In this document: piece by piece, positions 39,803 through 48,977 of the stretch
Numbering within the stretch: position 1 is the first letter of the stretch
Layout: every line of letters begins with the position of its first letter
Position numbers and translations under genes: made by a program
From: JANXMY01 sp964251675
GTDB taxonomy: Bacteria > Armatimonadota > Armatimonadia > Armatimonadales > Capsulimonadaceae
Length of the DNA stretch: 64,000 bases
NCBI GenBank assembly: GCA_964251675.1
Contig: CAXUKS010000018.1
Coordinates: 1 to 64,000 of the forward strand
Reading direction: 5' to 3'
The notes under the pieces: model-generated
Seen by the model: only the letters and a program-made list of their open reading frames with translations
Told to the model about the DNA's origin: nothing
Database searches by the model: none

Positions 39803-41041
39803 TTAAGATCGAGGCAGGAACCCGGACAGGCTGCGGTCATTGATTCGCTGCACGCTGTTGCCCCGGCAGTATTCGGCCCGTGCCTCGTCGATCAGCGCCC
39901 GCATCCGGGCGACAAAGACGGAGGTGTCGAAACCAGCGGCGTACTTTTGCAGCGCCTCCGCCGAAAACGTGCAAGCGGGCAGGGCAGACAGAACCGAGGC
40001 CAGGCTGTCCGCCGTCTGCTCCGGGAAAAAGAGGCCGGTCTCGCCTTCCACCACGGTTTCCAGCGCCCCACCTGCTCCGTAAGCAACCACGGGACGGCCG
40101 CTTGCCATTGCCTCCAAAGGCGTAATACCGAAGTCTTCCTCGCCGGGAAAAATCAGCGCCCGGCAGACCGACAGCTCGCGCACTACTTCTTTGTCGGACA
40201 GCCGTCCCAGAAACTGAATAGTGGGACCAGCGGCAGTTTTCAGCGCGGCGAGGTCCGGGCCGTCACCCACAATTCGCAGCGGCACTTTCAGCCGGTTGCA
40301 CGCCTGCACTGCCAGATCAATCCGTTTGTAGTTTAGAAGCCGAGACACGACCAGAAAATGATCGCCGATTTCCGACGGCGGCGCGGGGGCGAACTTGCTG
40401 GTTTCCACAGGTGGATGAATGACAGCGGCCACTTCGCGCCGGTAATACTTGCGAATGCGGCGGGCGACGTTGTAGGAATTGGCGACGAAAAAGTCGACGC
40501 GCTGTGCGCTTTCGACGTCCCACGAGCGCAGGCGGCTCAGGAGCGGGCCGAGCGCCAGCGAGGTCAGCGGCGCGGACCCGGCCTGTTTGAGATAGTCTTG
40601 CTGACGCCAGATAAAGCGCGAGGGCGTGTGACAATAGCAGATATGACAGGTTTCCGGGGGCGTGATAATCCCTTTGGCAAAAGAGCTGGAGCTGCTGACA
40701 ACCAGGTCATAGCCGGAAAAGTCCATGCGTTCAAACGCCTGTGGATACAGCGGCAGGGCGAACTTGTGGTAACGGCGCGAGGAAAACGGCCAGCGCTGAA
40801 GAACCGAGGTGCGAACATCCATCTTCTGAAACTCGGCGAACGTTTCCTCGCGGTCATAGACCGACGTATAAAGTGGGGCATCGGGAAACATCCCGTGCAG
40901 AACTGAGACAACGCGTTCCGCTCCTCCTGCCTGTGCCAGATAATCATGGACCAGAGCGGTTTTCAGAGGCTTGGCTGTCGCAGGCTGACTCTGAATGTCA
41001 GACGTGGTATTCAGGGCATCAGCGGGTGTTGTGATGGGCAT
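39803..41041 (-). CDS. GT4-family glycosyltransferase
   Basis: This is a 412-residue retaining glycosyltransferase of the GT-B fold (GT4, WbaZ/mannosyltransferase-like). It has KTALVHDYLAQAGGAERVV near the N-terminus, NSYNVARRIRKYY, and the C-terminal FLGRLSDKEVVRELSVCRALIFPGEEDFGITPLEAMASGRPVVAYGAGGALE with the E-x7-E pair. The ATG at 41041 is chosen; a GTG at 41077 extends it by 12 residues, and neither start has a Shine-Dalgarno. It probably builds the repeat unit of the surface glycan. Confidence 0.9.
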   Translation of the reverse strand: MPITTPADALNTTSDIQSQPATAKPLKTALVHDYLAQAGGAERVVSVLHGMFPDAPLYTSVYDREETFAEFQKMDVRTSVLQRWPFSSRRYHKFALPLYPQAFERMDFSGYDLVVSSSSSFAKGIITPPETCHICYCHTPSRFIWRQQDYLKQAGSAPLTSLALGPLLSRLRSWDVESAQRVDFFVANSYNVARRIRKYYRREVAAVIHPPVETSKFAPAPPSEIGDHFLVVSRLLNYKRIDLAVQACNRLKVPLRIVGDGPDLAALKTAAGPTIQFLGRLSDKEVVRELSVCRALIFPGEEDFGITPLEAMASGRPVVAYGAGGALETVVEGETGLFFPEQTADSLASVLSALPACTFSAEALQKYAAGFDTSVFVARMRALIDEARAEYCRGNSVQRINDRSLSGFLPRS

Positions 41042-41130
41042 ACGAAAAACCGGGGCAGGTAAAATGGCAAAGCGCACTTACTTTATTGCACAAAACGTGC
41101 CAAGTGCTATCATGGCGCTCCGGGCACAAA

Positions 41131-42300
41131 TCAGCGGGCGAGGCTGTGATAAATCTCACACATTCGGGCGGCAGTTCGCTCCCAGGTATACTGGGCCTCT
41201 ACCCCGGCAAGGCCCTGTTCGCCCATTCTTCGGGCTTCTTCCGGGTGAGCGTGCAGATGTATGACCGCCTGCGCCAGCGCTTCAGGATCACGCTCCGGCA
41301 CGACTACCCCCCCCGCCCCGACCACATCCGGGATGGCCCCGGACCGGGAGCCAACCACCGGGGTTCCGCAGGCGTGGGCTTCAATAATCACCCGCCCGAA
41401 CTGTTCCTTCCACGTCGCCGTCGTCTGCGACACCAGCGCCAGCGCATCCAGCGCGTTCATCAGTGACGGCAGCTCTTCCTGCGGGCGTCTCGGCAAAAAG
41501 TGAACCTGCTTTGNNNNNNNNNNTTTCCCCAGGCTGTGCGCGAGCTGCACCAGGGCGTCCTTGTACGGTCCGCCGCCCAGAAAAACGCAGTGGATATCTG
41601 GCCCGCAGAAGCGCAGGGCATTGACCATGTCCGCCAGACCCTTTTCTTCGACCAGACGCCCCACATAGCCCAGCAGAAAGCCCGATTTGGCGTCTTCCGG
41701 CAGGTCCAGCGCCCGGCGGCAGGCGGCCCGGTCCAGCGGGCGGAACCGCTCCGTGTTGACCGAATTAGGCACAACCGCTCCTGGCCCGGTATAGCCTTTG
41801 GCCCGGTCCACTTCCAGCGCCTCGGCGGTTCTGCCCACGGCAAAATCCGCGTGCTGCAAAACGTAGCGGCGCATCGCCTCAAAAGGCGGCGGAAGATGCC
41901 GGTTGATATTCTGCTCGGTTTCGGAGACGATTTTGGCGCGGGGGACAACCCGGTCACGCAGAAAGCACGTTTGGGCGCTGACCACAGCCCAGGGTTCTTC
42001 CCAAAGATCAATGATGTCTGGCTGAAACTGATGCAGGGTGCGGGCCAGAAACGGATAAAATTGCAGGTAGTTTTGTGCCGGTCCGGTCCAGCGCAGGGCA
42101 GTCGGGCCGGTTTCATAGGCGAACGTGTCTGACAGAGGCGTTTCAGGACGGCGCCACTGTCCATATTCTTTCCAGAGATCGGGGACCAGCACGCGCAGAT
42201 CCACGCCGGGTCTTCGGGCCAGACATTCTGCACGGCGATGGCCTTCATCCCGCGACTGGCAGGTATGTGAAATGAGTAAAATTCGAATAGGTTGTGTCAT
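41131..42300 (-). CDS. GT4-family glycosyltransferase, interrupted by a short assembly gap
   Basis: This is a GT-B enzyme of about 389 residues. It contains LLISHTCQSRDEGHRR, GAVVPNSVNTERF, LLGYVGRLVEEKGLADMVNAL and FGRVIIEAHACGTPVVGSRSGAIPDVVG with the E-x7-E-like region. Ten N at 41514-41523 fall inside it, between LGK and QVHFLPRRP. The frame is kept on both sides, but the true gap length is unknown. It follows the next GT gene by 4 nt. Confidence 0.88.
   Translation of the reverse strand: MTQPIRILLISHTCQSRDEGHRRAECLARRPGVDLRVLVPDLWKEYGQWRRPETPLSDTFAYETGPTALRWTGPAQNYLQFYPFLARTLHQFQPDIIDLWEEPWAVVSAQTCFLRDRVVPRAKIVSETEQNINRHLPPPFEAMRRYVLQHADFAVGRTAEALEVDRAKGYTGPGAVVPNSVNTERFRPLDRAACRRALDLPEDAKSGFLLGYVGRLVEEKGLADMVNALRFCGPDIHCVFLGGGPYKDALVQLAHSLGKXXXXKQVHFLPRRPQEELPSLMNALDALALVSQTTATWKEQFGRVIIEAHACGTPVVGSRSGAIPDVVGAGGVVVPERDPEALAQAVIHLHAHPEEARRMGEQGLAGVEAQYTWERTAARMCEIYHSLAR
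41514..41523. other. Assembly gap (10 N) inside a GT4 gene
   Basis: Ten N interrupt the codons just before QVHFLPRRP. The placeholder happens to keep the reading frame. Confidence 0.97.
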
Positions 42301-42304
42301 GCTG

Positions 42305-43447
42305 CTAGTTAAAGACGCTACGATAGACCTTGAGAGTTCCTTCCGCCATTCGCTGCGCCGTATAATTTTGACGATAACGCTCGTAACCCAGTGCGCCCAT
42401 CTTCTGCCGCCCCTCCGGGTCCGTCAGCAGCTCCCGCAGCGCCGAAGCCAGGCCCGGCGGCTGCGCGGGCGGAACCAGACGCCCGGTCACGCCGTCCACC
42501 ACGATTTCCAGCGGCCCGCCCACCGCCGTCGCCACCACCGGGCGGCGCAGGGCCATGGCTTCCAGCAGCACCAGTCCGAACGGCTCTTCCAGGCTCGGCA
42601 GCACGAACACGTCGGCGGCGGCGATGAGGACGCGGGCATCCTCGCGGAACCCGCAAAACTGTACCGCACTGGCAATGCCCAGCTCCTGCGCGGCGGCCTC
42701 CAAAGTGGCCCGCTCCGCGCCCGCGCCCGCCACAAGAAGCCGCACCTCCGGCACGCTCGCCCGCACTTCCGGCAGGGCACGCAGCAGCGTCAAAATATCT
42801 TTTTCACGCTCCAGCCTCGCCACGCACACAATCAGGGGCGTGTCCGCCCCGACACCAAACTCAGGCCGCACAGCGGCGACGGCCACGCGAGACACCTCCA
42901 CGCCAGACATTCCATTCGGAACCAGATGAATACGCTCCGCCGGAGCCTCGCCGCGCTCCAGCATTTGGGCGCGAACCGCTTCGGAAATGGCAAGGAAGCC
43001 GCTGACCCGCTGGTTGACCCAGCCATGCGCGGCCTCAGACAGAACCGCTTTTAAGCCGGTGTACGACGCATGCGCGGGCGAGACAAAATGCTGCGTTTTA
43101 ACGACACGCCCGCGCCCGCCAAGCTGCAAAGCCAGGGCCGCCTGAAGCGTCGTCTTGCCGTTATGAACATGCAGAATGGAGCGGTCATGGCACAAAAAGC
43201 CTTTGAGCGCCTCAATCGCCCGCGCTTCCCCGGCTCGCCCACGGGGCACGGCGGCGACAGTTACGCCGAGCGCCGAAGCCCGCGCTGTCAGGGGGGACTC
43301 CGCAGGGCAGGCCAGCGTCACAGGCACGCCAATCCCCGACAAACCCAGCGCCAGGTCCAGCAGATGCCGCTCGGTTCCGGCAAAGGCCACGGTGTCTATG
43401 TACAGCGTGACATGCGATGGCTCTGTGATTTCTTCTAGGCTGCTCAT
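42305..43447 (-). CDS. GT4-family glycosyltransferase
   Basis: This is a 380-residue GT-B enzyme. VTLYIDTVAFAGTERHLLDLALGL forms the N-terminal fold. The donor-binding part shows LIVCVARLEREKDILTLLRAL, CGFREDARVLIAAADVFVLPSLEEPFGLVLLEAMALRRPVVAT with the E-x7-E motif, and VPPAQPPGLASALRELL. The ATG at 43447 overlaps the stop of the upstream ligase/polymerase gene (ATGA). A longer frame to 43600 would lie within that gene and is not used. Confidence 0.91.
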   Translation of the reverse strand: MSSLEEITEPSHVTLYIDTVAFAGTERHLLDLALGLSGIGVPVTLACPAESPLTARASALGVTVAAVPRGRAGEARAIEALKGFLCHDRSILHVHNGKTTLQAALALQLGGRGRVVKTQHFVSPAHASYTGLKAVLSEAAHGWVNQRVSGFLAISEAVRAQMLERGEAPAERIHLVPNGMSGVEVSRVAVAAVRPEFGVGADTPLIVCVARLEREKDILTLLRALPEVRASVPEVRLLVAGAGAERATLEAAAQELGIASAVQFCGFREDARVLIAAADVFVLPSLEEPFGLVLLEAMALRRPVVATAVGGPLEIVVDGVTGRLVPPAQPPGLASALRELLTDPEGRQKMGALGYERYRQNYTAQRMAEGTLKVYRSVFN

Positions 43448-44757
43448 AAGCGGCGCACCCCGGCCCGGCGGCAGACTGCAAAGTAAGCCGCCGTCGTCAT
43501 ACCTGCCGAGGCCCACGCCGTCATCAAAACGCCGCGTGTCCAGTAATGGTCCACCATGCCGTGCATCAGCCGGGCCAGCACCAGCGCCGCACCGACGCAC
43601 AGCAGCGGATGAAGCGGGTCTGTTACCGAAAGCCTCTTTTGGGTCACCCAGACCATGCGGTAGAACGCAAAGTGGATCAGCGCGAAGCCAAACAGACCGG
43701 CAACGCCGGTTTCCGCCAGCACCATCCAGACAATATTGGTCGCATCGTATTCTTTCCGCAGACCTACCCCGGTTCCGTAAAGCGGGCTTTTCTCGAAATA
43801 ACTTTTGGCAAAATCAACTGACAAATACCGCGCTTCAATGTTGTAGCGATCTTTGCCGACCCCGGTGGAATAGGCTTGCAGGTCCGGCGGCAGCGACATC
43901 CAGCAGACAATTGCAATTGGTATCAGCAGAACCAGAAGCCGAAACAGCGACCGGAACTCCCGGCGCAAAGCAAAAATAACAACAATGCCGCTGAGCGCCC
44001 CCAGCCAGGAGCCGCGAGACAGCGAAAACACCAGCCCGATTGTCAGCAAAATGAGTGAGGCAATCAGCAGCATCCTCCGGCGCGTGTTCTGCTTTTCCGT
44101 CGCCAGCAGCAAAACAATTGCCACTTGCAGTGTAGAGGCAATCAGGTCTCCCGTTCCGTTTTTGCCCAGCGGGAAGTGGAAAACCAGCGCCCACACCGTC
44201 GCGCCGCACCCGGCAATGACCATCGCATACAAAGAGAGGAGGAGATGTTCGGGTTTGACAGCAAAATTGGCAAAGACAGACATCGCAACGATCAAATAGA
44301 GCGCCATCTGAATCAGCGAGATGAGCGCATCATTGCCGCGCCAGTTGATCGCCGAAGACAACAGGGAAATCCCCATATAAATCGCCACCGGCACGGCGAT
44401 TGGCCCCACTTGCGCGACCTGTTTACGCCGGATGCAGTAAAAGTAGAACGCAGGCAGAGCCAGAACCAGATTCGCTTCGGAGATGGAAAACTTGGCGAAC
44501 AGGCCGTTGGAAACGTCAGACGCAACACTTGCCCCGGCAAATGTCAGCAGAAGCGCAATGTCGGGCCGCTTCCAGGTAAGGTAAATGTAGGTGGCAACAT
44601 AGATTGCGCCCCCGACAAACATGGTCCCTTTCGGCTGCGGCAGCATAATCGCAGCGGCGGTCGCGGCAGCGGCGATCAAGGCAAACAAGAGGATGAATGC
44701 ACCGGTTTTCACCGTTCGACGCAGGGGGGTAGGCGGAAGCTGCTGTTGAAGAATCAT
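43444..44757 (-). CDS. O-antigen ligase/Wzy-like polymerase
   Basis: This is a 437-residue polytopic inner-membrane protein with about 12 helices. The large periplasmic loop near residues 305-345 contains RYNIEARYLSVDFAKSYFEKSPLYGTGVG, and the preceding SLSRGSWLGALSGI matches the Wzy_C/WaaL family. It would polymerise or ligate lipid-linked glycans. No Wzx flippase or Wzz is in the window. Both ends are coupled to glycosyltransferase genes by ATGA overlaps. The start at 44757 is chosen over an in-frame codon at 44811 because it overlaps the previous stop. Confidence 0.87.
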   Translation of the reverse strand: MILQQQLPPTPLRRTVKTGAFILLFALIAAAATAAAIMLPQPKGTMFVGGAIYVATYIYLTWKRPDIALLLTFAGASVASDVSNGLFAKFSISEANLVLALPAFYFYCIRRKQVAQVGPIAVPVAIYMGISLLSSAINWRGNDALISLIQMALYLIVAMSVFANFAVKPEHLLLSLYAMVIAGCGATVWALVFHFPLGKNGTGDLIASTLQVAIVLLLATEKQNTRRRMLLIASLILLTIGLVFSLSRGSWLGALSGIVVIFALRREFRSLFRLLVLLIPIAIVCWMSLPPDLQAYSTGVGKDRYNIEARYLSVDFAKSYFEKSPLYGTGVGLRKEYDATNIVWMVLAETGVAGLFGFALIHFAFYRMVWVTQKRLSVTDPLHPLLCVGAALVLARLMHGMVDHYWTRGVLMTAWASAGMTTAAYFAVCRRAGVRRL

Positions 44758-45803
44758 AAAGTCTGGTTTCCCGAAATACGCCAGTGCGTCACCTGACGCA
44801 CGCAGAGCCACGCCATCAGCCGAATTTTAGACTGCGCGACTTCGCGGCGGCGCGGCATGATTGCGGCGACGCCCAGCCAGAGAAGCAGCCGCAGAAAGCA
44901 GCCGATCAGCATGGACAACCGCAGCGAGAGCAGCCCGGCCAGGCCATAGTGCTTGTGCAGGTAATGGTCCATGCTGTCAAAGAAATGCCCGCTGATTTTG
45001 GCTTTCTCCGAGGCGCCACTCGCCCCGCCCAGATGCGTCACCTGCGCGTCCGGCGTGAAGCCGATTTTCCAGCCCCGGTTATGCATCCGGCGCTGCCAGT
45101 CGGTTTCCTCCTGATACATAAAAAAGCTGTCATCGAACCCGCCGACCTGCGCGTAAGCCTCGCGGCGCACCAGGAGGCAGGCACCAATGACAAAGTCCAC
45201 AAGCCGCTCCCGATCATGGCCCCAGCGGCGATAATACCCCAGCACCGGATGGTTTGGAAACAGGGCAGACACCCAGAGCTGCTCCAGCCAGACCCCCAGC
45301 GGCGACGGGTAGCGAAAGCACGAAAGCTGAAGCGTCCCATCCCCATTCAGCAGGCGCGGCCCGGCGGCCCCGATTTCGGGATTGGCTCTCAGGTAGCCGA
45401 CCAGCGCAGGAACGGCCTCCGGCTCCACAAACGCATCCGAGTTGAGCAGCAGAAAGTATTCCCCGGACGCCATTTGCATGGCCTGGTTGTTGGCGGCTCC
45501 AAAGCCTGCATTGCCGCTGTTTTCAATCACCCGCGCTGCCGGGAACGCCGCCCGCACCGCCTCGGCACTGCCGTCGGTGGAAGCATTGTCAATGACGAAA
45601 ACTTCCGCCTTCAAGTTCCCCAGCCCGGCATAAAGCGCCCGCAGGCAGTCCAGCGTCATTTCGCGGGTATTGTAGCTGATCACGATGACGGACAGGTCAA
45701 CCGCCAGCACACCACTGTTGTCGGTGTCCGGTACGTTCAGCGTCAGGGTTTCGGCAGGCACAGGCAAATCAATTTTCCGTATCTCTATTGGGCTTTGTTG
45801 CAC
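44754..45803 (-). CDS. GT2-family glycosyltransferase (rhamnosyltransferase-like)
   Basis: This is a 349-residue inverting GT-A enzyme with DLSVIVISYNTREMTLDCLRAL, VIDNASTDGSAEAVRAAF and LLLNSDAFVEP, where NSD stands in the DxD position. GGFDDSFFMYQEETDWQRRMHNRGW is the ED/acceptor motif. A C-terminal hydrophobic segment (LSLRLSMLIGCFLRLLLWLGVAAI) suggests membrane association. It resembles WbbL-type rhamnosyltransferases. Its stop overlaps the ligase/polymerase start. Confidence 0.9.
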   Translation of the reverse strand: MQQSPIEIRKIDLPVPAETLTLNVPDTDNSGVLAVDLSVIVISYNTREMTLDCLRALYAGLGNLKAEVFVIDNASTDGSAEAVRAAFPAARVIENSGNAGFGAANNQAMQMASGEYFLLLNSDAFVEPEAVPALVGYLRANPEIGAAGPRLLNGDGTLQLSCFRYPSPLGVWLEQLWVSALFPNHPVLGYYRRWGHDRERLVDFVIGACLLVRREAYAQVGGFDDSFFMYQEETDWQRRMHNRGWKIGFTPDAQVTHLGGASGASEKAKISGHFFDSMDHYLHKHYGLAGLLSLRLSMLIGCFLRLLLWLGVAAIMPRRREVAQSKIRLMAWLCVRQVTHWRISGNQTL

Positions 45804-45910
45804 AAGTCAACGTCCAGTGCTTTCGAGCGATGGGGGTCTTCGCCCCAACACTGCGGCTGTTTGTGTAACAACGCTGAAAGCAGTTGGCATTATCAGGAGC
45901 GAAAAGAGGC

Positions 45911-46864
45911 TTACTTAATTACTGGGGTTGGATGACCGAGCAGATAACGATAAACATGTACAAATATGCGTGTAATTTGATCAACCGCTTTGAGATAACG
46001 TCGGTGTGATAGATGTTCCCTGCCTGTTTTGAGACGCAGGCTCATCATATCTTTTTGATAAGCTTTCCAGGCTGCTTTAGCCCTCTGTTGCTGCGCCTGA
46101 GAGTTTTCGGAGGAGAAAAAGCCCTTGCAGCGCACACGCCACGCTTTTTCCTCGATTCCAGGCATAGCACCGAGATTTGAGGAGTGACGTCGATAAAGCA
46201 GTATCACCTCATTGATAAATTGGAAGTCTCCATGGCGGCTGAGCCGGATCAGCATATCCCAGTCTTCCGGGCCACGAAATGATTCATCGAAAGGCCCCAC
46301 TTTCTCGTAGAACTCTTTGCGCGTCAAGATCAAACCGGGCGGGAACAGCACATTACCGTTTATCAACACATCAAAAGTAGTCGGCTGAGAAATGTCCAAC
46401 AGCGTTATTCGTCTGCCGTCGAAGCCGTACCGCTGCCTGCCCCGCTCAGCATACTCCCCTATATTGTAACGCTCGCCGTTCTCATTGATGTAGTCCGCCA
46501 GGCCATGCGCTCCGATGGCCTGGGGATTGTTCTCTGATTCCGTTCTGAGCCTGCTGAGGGCATCCGGCAGGTAAACATCGTCACTGTCCATAAATGTCAC
46601 ATATTTTGACTTAGAATGACATTTTTGGAAGCCGTGGTTACGTGCAACGGACGGACCTCCATTTGACTGCCGCAGAACGCGGATGCGTGCATCACGGCCG
46701 GCGTATGCCTCTGCAACCGCCGCCGTTTTGTCTTGGGAGCCATCATCTACAATGATGCATTCCCAGTCAGTGACAGTCTGGCCAAGCAGACTATCCAAAG
46801 TCGCTGGCAGGAAACGCTCACAGTTGTAGGCGGGCATGATGATACTGATAGAAGGTACTAACAC
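45911..46864 (-). CDS. GT2-family glycosyltransferase
   Basis: This is a 317-residue GT-A enzyme with SISIIMPAYNCERFLPATLDSLLGQT, IIVDDGSQDKTAAVAE, MDSDDVYLPDALSRL and FRGPEDWDMLIRLSRHGDFQFINEVILLYRRHSSNLG. It is a clear paralogue of the protein at 53470-54426, sharing the ENGERYNIGEYAERGR-type block, FDVLINGN and the C-terminal ALMLES-like tail region. It starts at GTG (46864) with AGGA about 8 nt upstream. The 107-bp gap to the next gene (45804-45910) has no visible signal. Confidence 0.9.
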   Translation of the reverse strand: MLVPSISIIMPAYNCERFLPATLDSLLGQTVTDWECIIVDDGSQDKTAAVAEAYAGRDARIRVLRQSNGGPSVARNHGFQKCHSKSKYVTFMDSDDVYLPDALSRLRTESENNPQAIGAHGLADYINENGERYNIGEYAERGRQRYGFDGRRITLLDISQPTTFDVLINGNVLFPPGLILTRKEFYEKVGPFDESFRGPEDWDMLIRLSRHGDFQFINEVILLYRRHSSNLGAMPGIEEKAWRVRCKGFFSSENSQAQQQRAKAAWKAYQKDMMSLRLKTGREHLSHRRYLKAVDQITRIFVHVYRYLLGHPTPVIK

Positions 46865-46943
46865 AAGCGGTCCTCATCGGCGCTGCTGCATAAATATAGG
46901 TCAAGTGCAGCCATTTATGCAGTATAGCCGTTTATATAGCCGT

Positions 46944-47555
46944 TTATAAATCTTCAATCGGCCTTTGGCCGACCACGCGAGCGGGGATACCCGCTACAAT
47001 AGACAGCGGCGGAACATCGTGCAACACTACAGCGTTTGCTCCGATAATGCTGCCGCGCCCGATGCGAATGGGGCCAAGAATCTTGGCCCCCGCCCCCACC
47101 ATCACGTTTTTTTCCAAAGTTGGATGCCCATCTTTGCGTGAAGAGCCGACCCACTCCGAGCCACGGTCGCCGAGCGTCACGCCATGATAGAGAAAGCAGT
47201 CCCCTTCAATCACGACCTCGCTGCCGATGACCAGCCCAACTCCATGGATGATGACGATGCCCGGTCCCAAATCTGCTTCATAAGCAATATCAATGGCAAA
47301 CAGCGTCTGCGCCAGCCGCGTCAGGACTAGGGGAATGAGCGGCACACGCTTCTGCCAGAGGCGGCGGCTGAGACGATACAGCGTGACTGCCTGAAGCCCC
47401 CGATTGGTCAGTACCACCCGGACAGTCTGCGAGCGCGTCGGGGCGCTCCGCAGCAGGCGGGCGACGTCTCGGCGAAATGCTAGCAGCAAGCTTGGCTCAG
47501 CCTGCGACAGCGCGCTGGTGACATCGGGCAGTGTGGATTGTTCGGAGCTATTCAT
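46944..47555 (-). CDS. Serine O-acetyltransferase-like hexapeptide transferase
   Basis: This is a 203-residue left-handed beta-helix acyltransferase with ADLGPGIVIIHGVGLVIGSEVVIEGDCFLYHGVTLG, HPTLEKNVMVGAGAKILGPIRIGRGSIIGANAVVLHDVPP and SIVAGIPARVVG. The catalytic-like His is in YHGVTLG. The sequence is CysE-like, but the glycan context favours O-acetylation of a sugar (or putative serinyl transfer) rather than cysteine synthesis. An imperfect TATAGCCGTTTA direct repeat lies just after it (about 46923-46940). Confidence 0.85.
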   Translation of the reverse strand: MNSSEQSTLPDVTSALSQAEPSLLLAFRRDVARLLRSAPTRSQTVRVVLTNRGLQAVTLYRLSRRLWQKRVPLIPLVLTRLAQTLFAIDIAYEADLGPGIVIIHGVGLVIGSEVVIEGDCFLYHGVTLGDRGSEWVGSSRKDGHPTLEKNVMVGAGAKILGPIRIGRGSIIGANAVVLHDVPPLSIVAGIPARVVGQRPIEDL

Positions 47556-47561
47556 AGATTG

Positions 47562-48527
47562 TTAGCACGTTTCGCAGACATGAAGAATACGGTCCATAAA
47601 TTGCTGTCCGGTGAAGCGGCTCCCGGCCTCATCACGGGCGGCCCGCCCAGTGGTGCGGCGCAAAGCCGCATCTTCCATCAAGCGTGTAAGGGCGGCGGCT
47701 AGCGCCTCGCTGTCGCCGGGTTCCGTCAAAACTCCGGTTCGCGGCGAGTCCACATAATCCTGCGTACCGTTGACCCGCGTGGTCACGACTGCCTTGCCCA
47801 TCGCCATCGCGTCCAGCAGGACAAGCGGTCCACTCGGCAGAAAAGTATCTTCAAAGGCAAGAGCCACTAGACTTGCCCCCGCCATCAGCGAACGCCCTTC
47901 GGTGGGCGTGCATTGCGGCAGCACACGGACACGCTCGCGGGCCTCGGCGGGGACATCTAATGCTCCGCTGACGCTCAAAATAGCAGAATACGGCACGTCT
48001 TTCAGAGCACGCAGCAGTGTCGGCCAGTCCCGATGCGCCCAGCCCGCTGAATAAATATAGCCCTGCTCTTCGGTGCTGACACTTTCGGCAGGCAAATTCG
48101 CTGGAAAAAAAGCAAAATGGCAGCGTCGGGCCAGAACGCCGAAGCGCCGATCCATCACCGGAATATCCCCTGTACGAATGCAGACAAAGGCATCAATGCC
48201 GCGCAGCCATTTTCCCACAATAGACATCAGCCGACTTTCCTGCGGCATCAGAAAATCCACGCAAACCACCTTCGTGCGCGGGCAGAAGAGCGGGCGCAGC
48301 CGCCCCACCAAAAAGGCTTCAATACCAACGGTACACAACACCAGAACCTCATAGTGTCGTGCCTGCCGCATCACCGCGATAGCCTCGCGGACATGATGCC
48401 ACTGCTTGCTAACCCCGGTTTTTCCCCAGTCCAGGCTGCGGCACATGGTATCCACCTGATTCCCACTAAGAACTCCGGTTTTCACTTCAAATGTCGGCGC
48501 GGTGGATGTAGAAAAAAGAATTTTCAT
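47562..48527 (-). CDS. GT4-like glycosyltransferase
   Basis: This is a 321-residue GT-B protein, shorter than the neighbours. It has MKILFSTSTAPTFEVKTGVLSGNQ, an unusual middle (FLMPQESRLMSIVGKWLRGIDAFVCIRTGD) and a donor site YIYSAGWAHRDWPTLLRAL, ...GASLVALAFEDTFLPSGPLVLLDAMAMGKAVVTTRVNGTQDYV. The E-x7-E motif is reduced to D/D-type positions. It starts the glycan gene group to the left of the GH gene, with no strong Shine-Dalgarno. Confidence 0.83.
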   Translation of the reverse strand: MKILFSTSTAPTFEVKTGVLSGNQVDTMCRSLDWGKTGVSKQWHHVREAIAVMRQARHYEVLVLCTVGIEAFLVGRLRPLFCPRTKVVCVDFLMPQESRLMSIVGKWLRGIDAFVCIRTGDIPVMDRRFGVLARRCHFAFFPANLPAESVSTEEQGYIYSAGWAHRDWPTLLRALKDVPYSAILSVSGALDVPAEARERVRVLPQCTPTEGRSLMAGASLVALAFEDTFLPSGPLVLLDAMAMGKAVVTTRVNGTQDYVDSPRTGVLTEPGDSEALAAALTRLMEDAALRRTTGRAARDEAGSRFTGQQFMDRILHVCETC

Positions 48528-48838
48528 TGATGACCAGTATTTAGTTCAATGGCAGCCGTGGACGCAGACATAATTTCTTTTCGAGGAAAAACTGCCATTA
48601 CAACTTATTATAGCAAAAATCAGGCCAAGTCTCACTCTTGACTAAAAAGCGACGAGAACTTTTATCTTTTTCTAGTACAAGCGCGATCAAAAAATTAGGG
48701 TGGCTGCCAGAACTGCCACAGTTCAGGCGCGAGGTCTAACAATGTTTTGATAGCCCTAAACTTTCGTCACAGTTTACCGATATTTAAGATCAGGTGTATT
48801 GAACGGACAATGATATTTCTAGAATATGCCAAGAACCG

Positions 48839-48847
48839 TGGTATAAT
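48839..48847 (+). promoter_or_regulatory. Extended -10 promoter of the GH gene
   Basis: TGGTATAAT forms an extended -10 element, with a perfect TATAAT at 48842-48847. No good -35 is found 17 bp upstream. It precedes the GH start codon by 130 nt, leaving a long leader. Confidence 0.55.
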
Positions 48848-48932
48848 AGGTTGGGCACAGTAGTATCCTCGCCCAACTGATATTTCCACACACCAAATCG
48901 ACTTGCACACAAATTTCAATCACGCGGACTTC

Positions 48933-48962
48933 AATTGTTTACTGTCAAATTGTTTACTGTCA
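48933..48962. repeat. Two perfect 15-bp tandem repeats before the GH gene
   Basis: AATTGTTTACTGTCA occurs twice head-to-tail (48933-48947 and 48948-48962), then AA leads into the AAGGA Shine-Dalgarno. The array ends 15 nt before the ATG at 48978. Confidence 0.95.
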
Positions 48963-48977
48963 AACAAGGAACCACTT

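Larger units (their letters stand above)
48528..48977. other. AT-rich intergenic region between divergent genes
   Basis: A 450-bp region separating the divergent GT4 gene and the GH gene. It is visibly more AT-rich than its surroundings. No gene is seen. It carries the extended -10 promoter at 48839-48847 and the tandem repeat at 48933-48962. Confidence 0.6.

Noticed and set aside
46944..47555. cysE for cysteine biosynthesis
   Set aside because: The fold is CysE-like, but its position inside a glycan operon makes sugar O-acetylation more likely, so no gene symbol was given.
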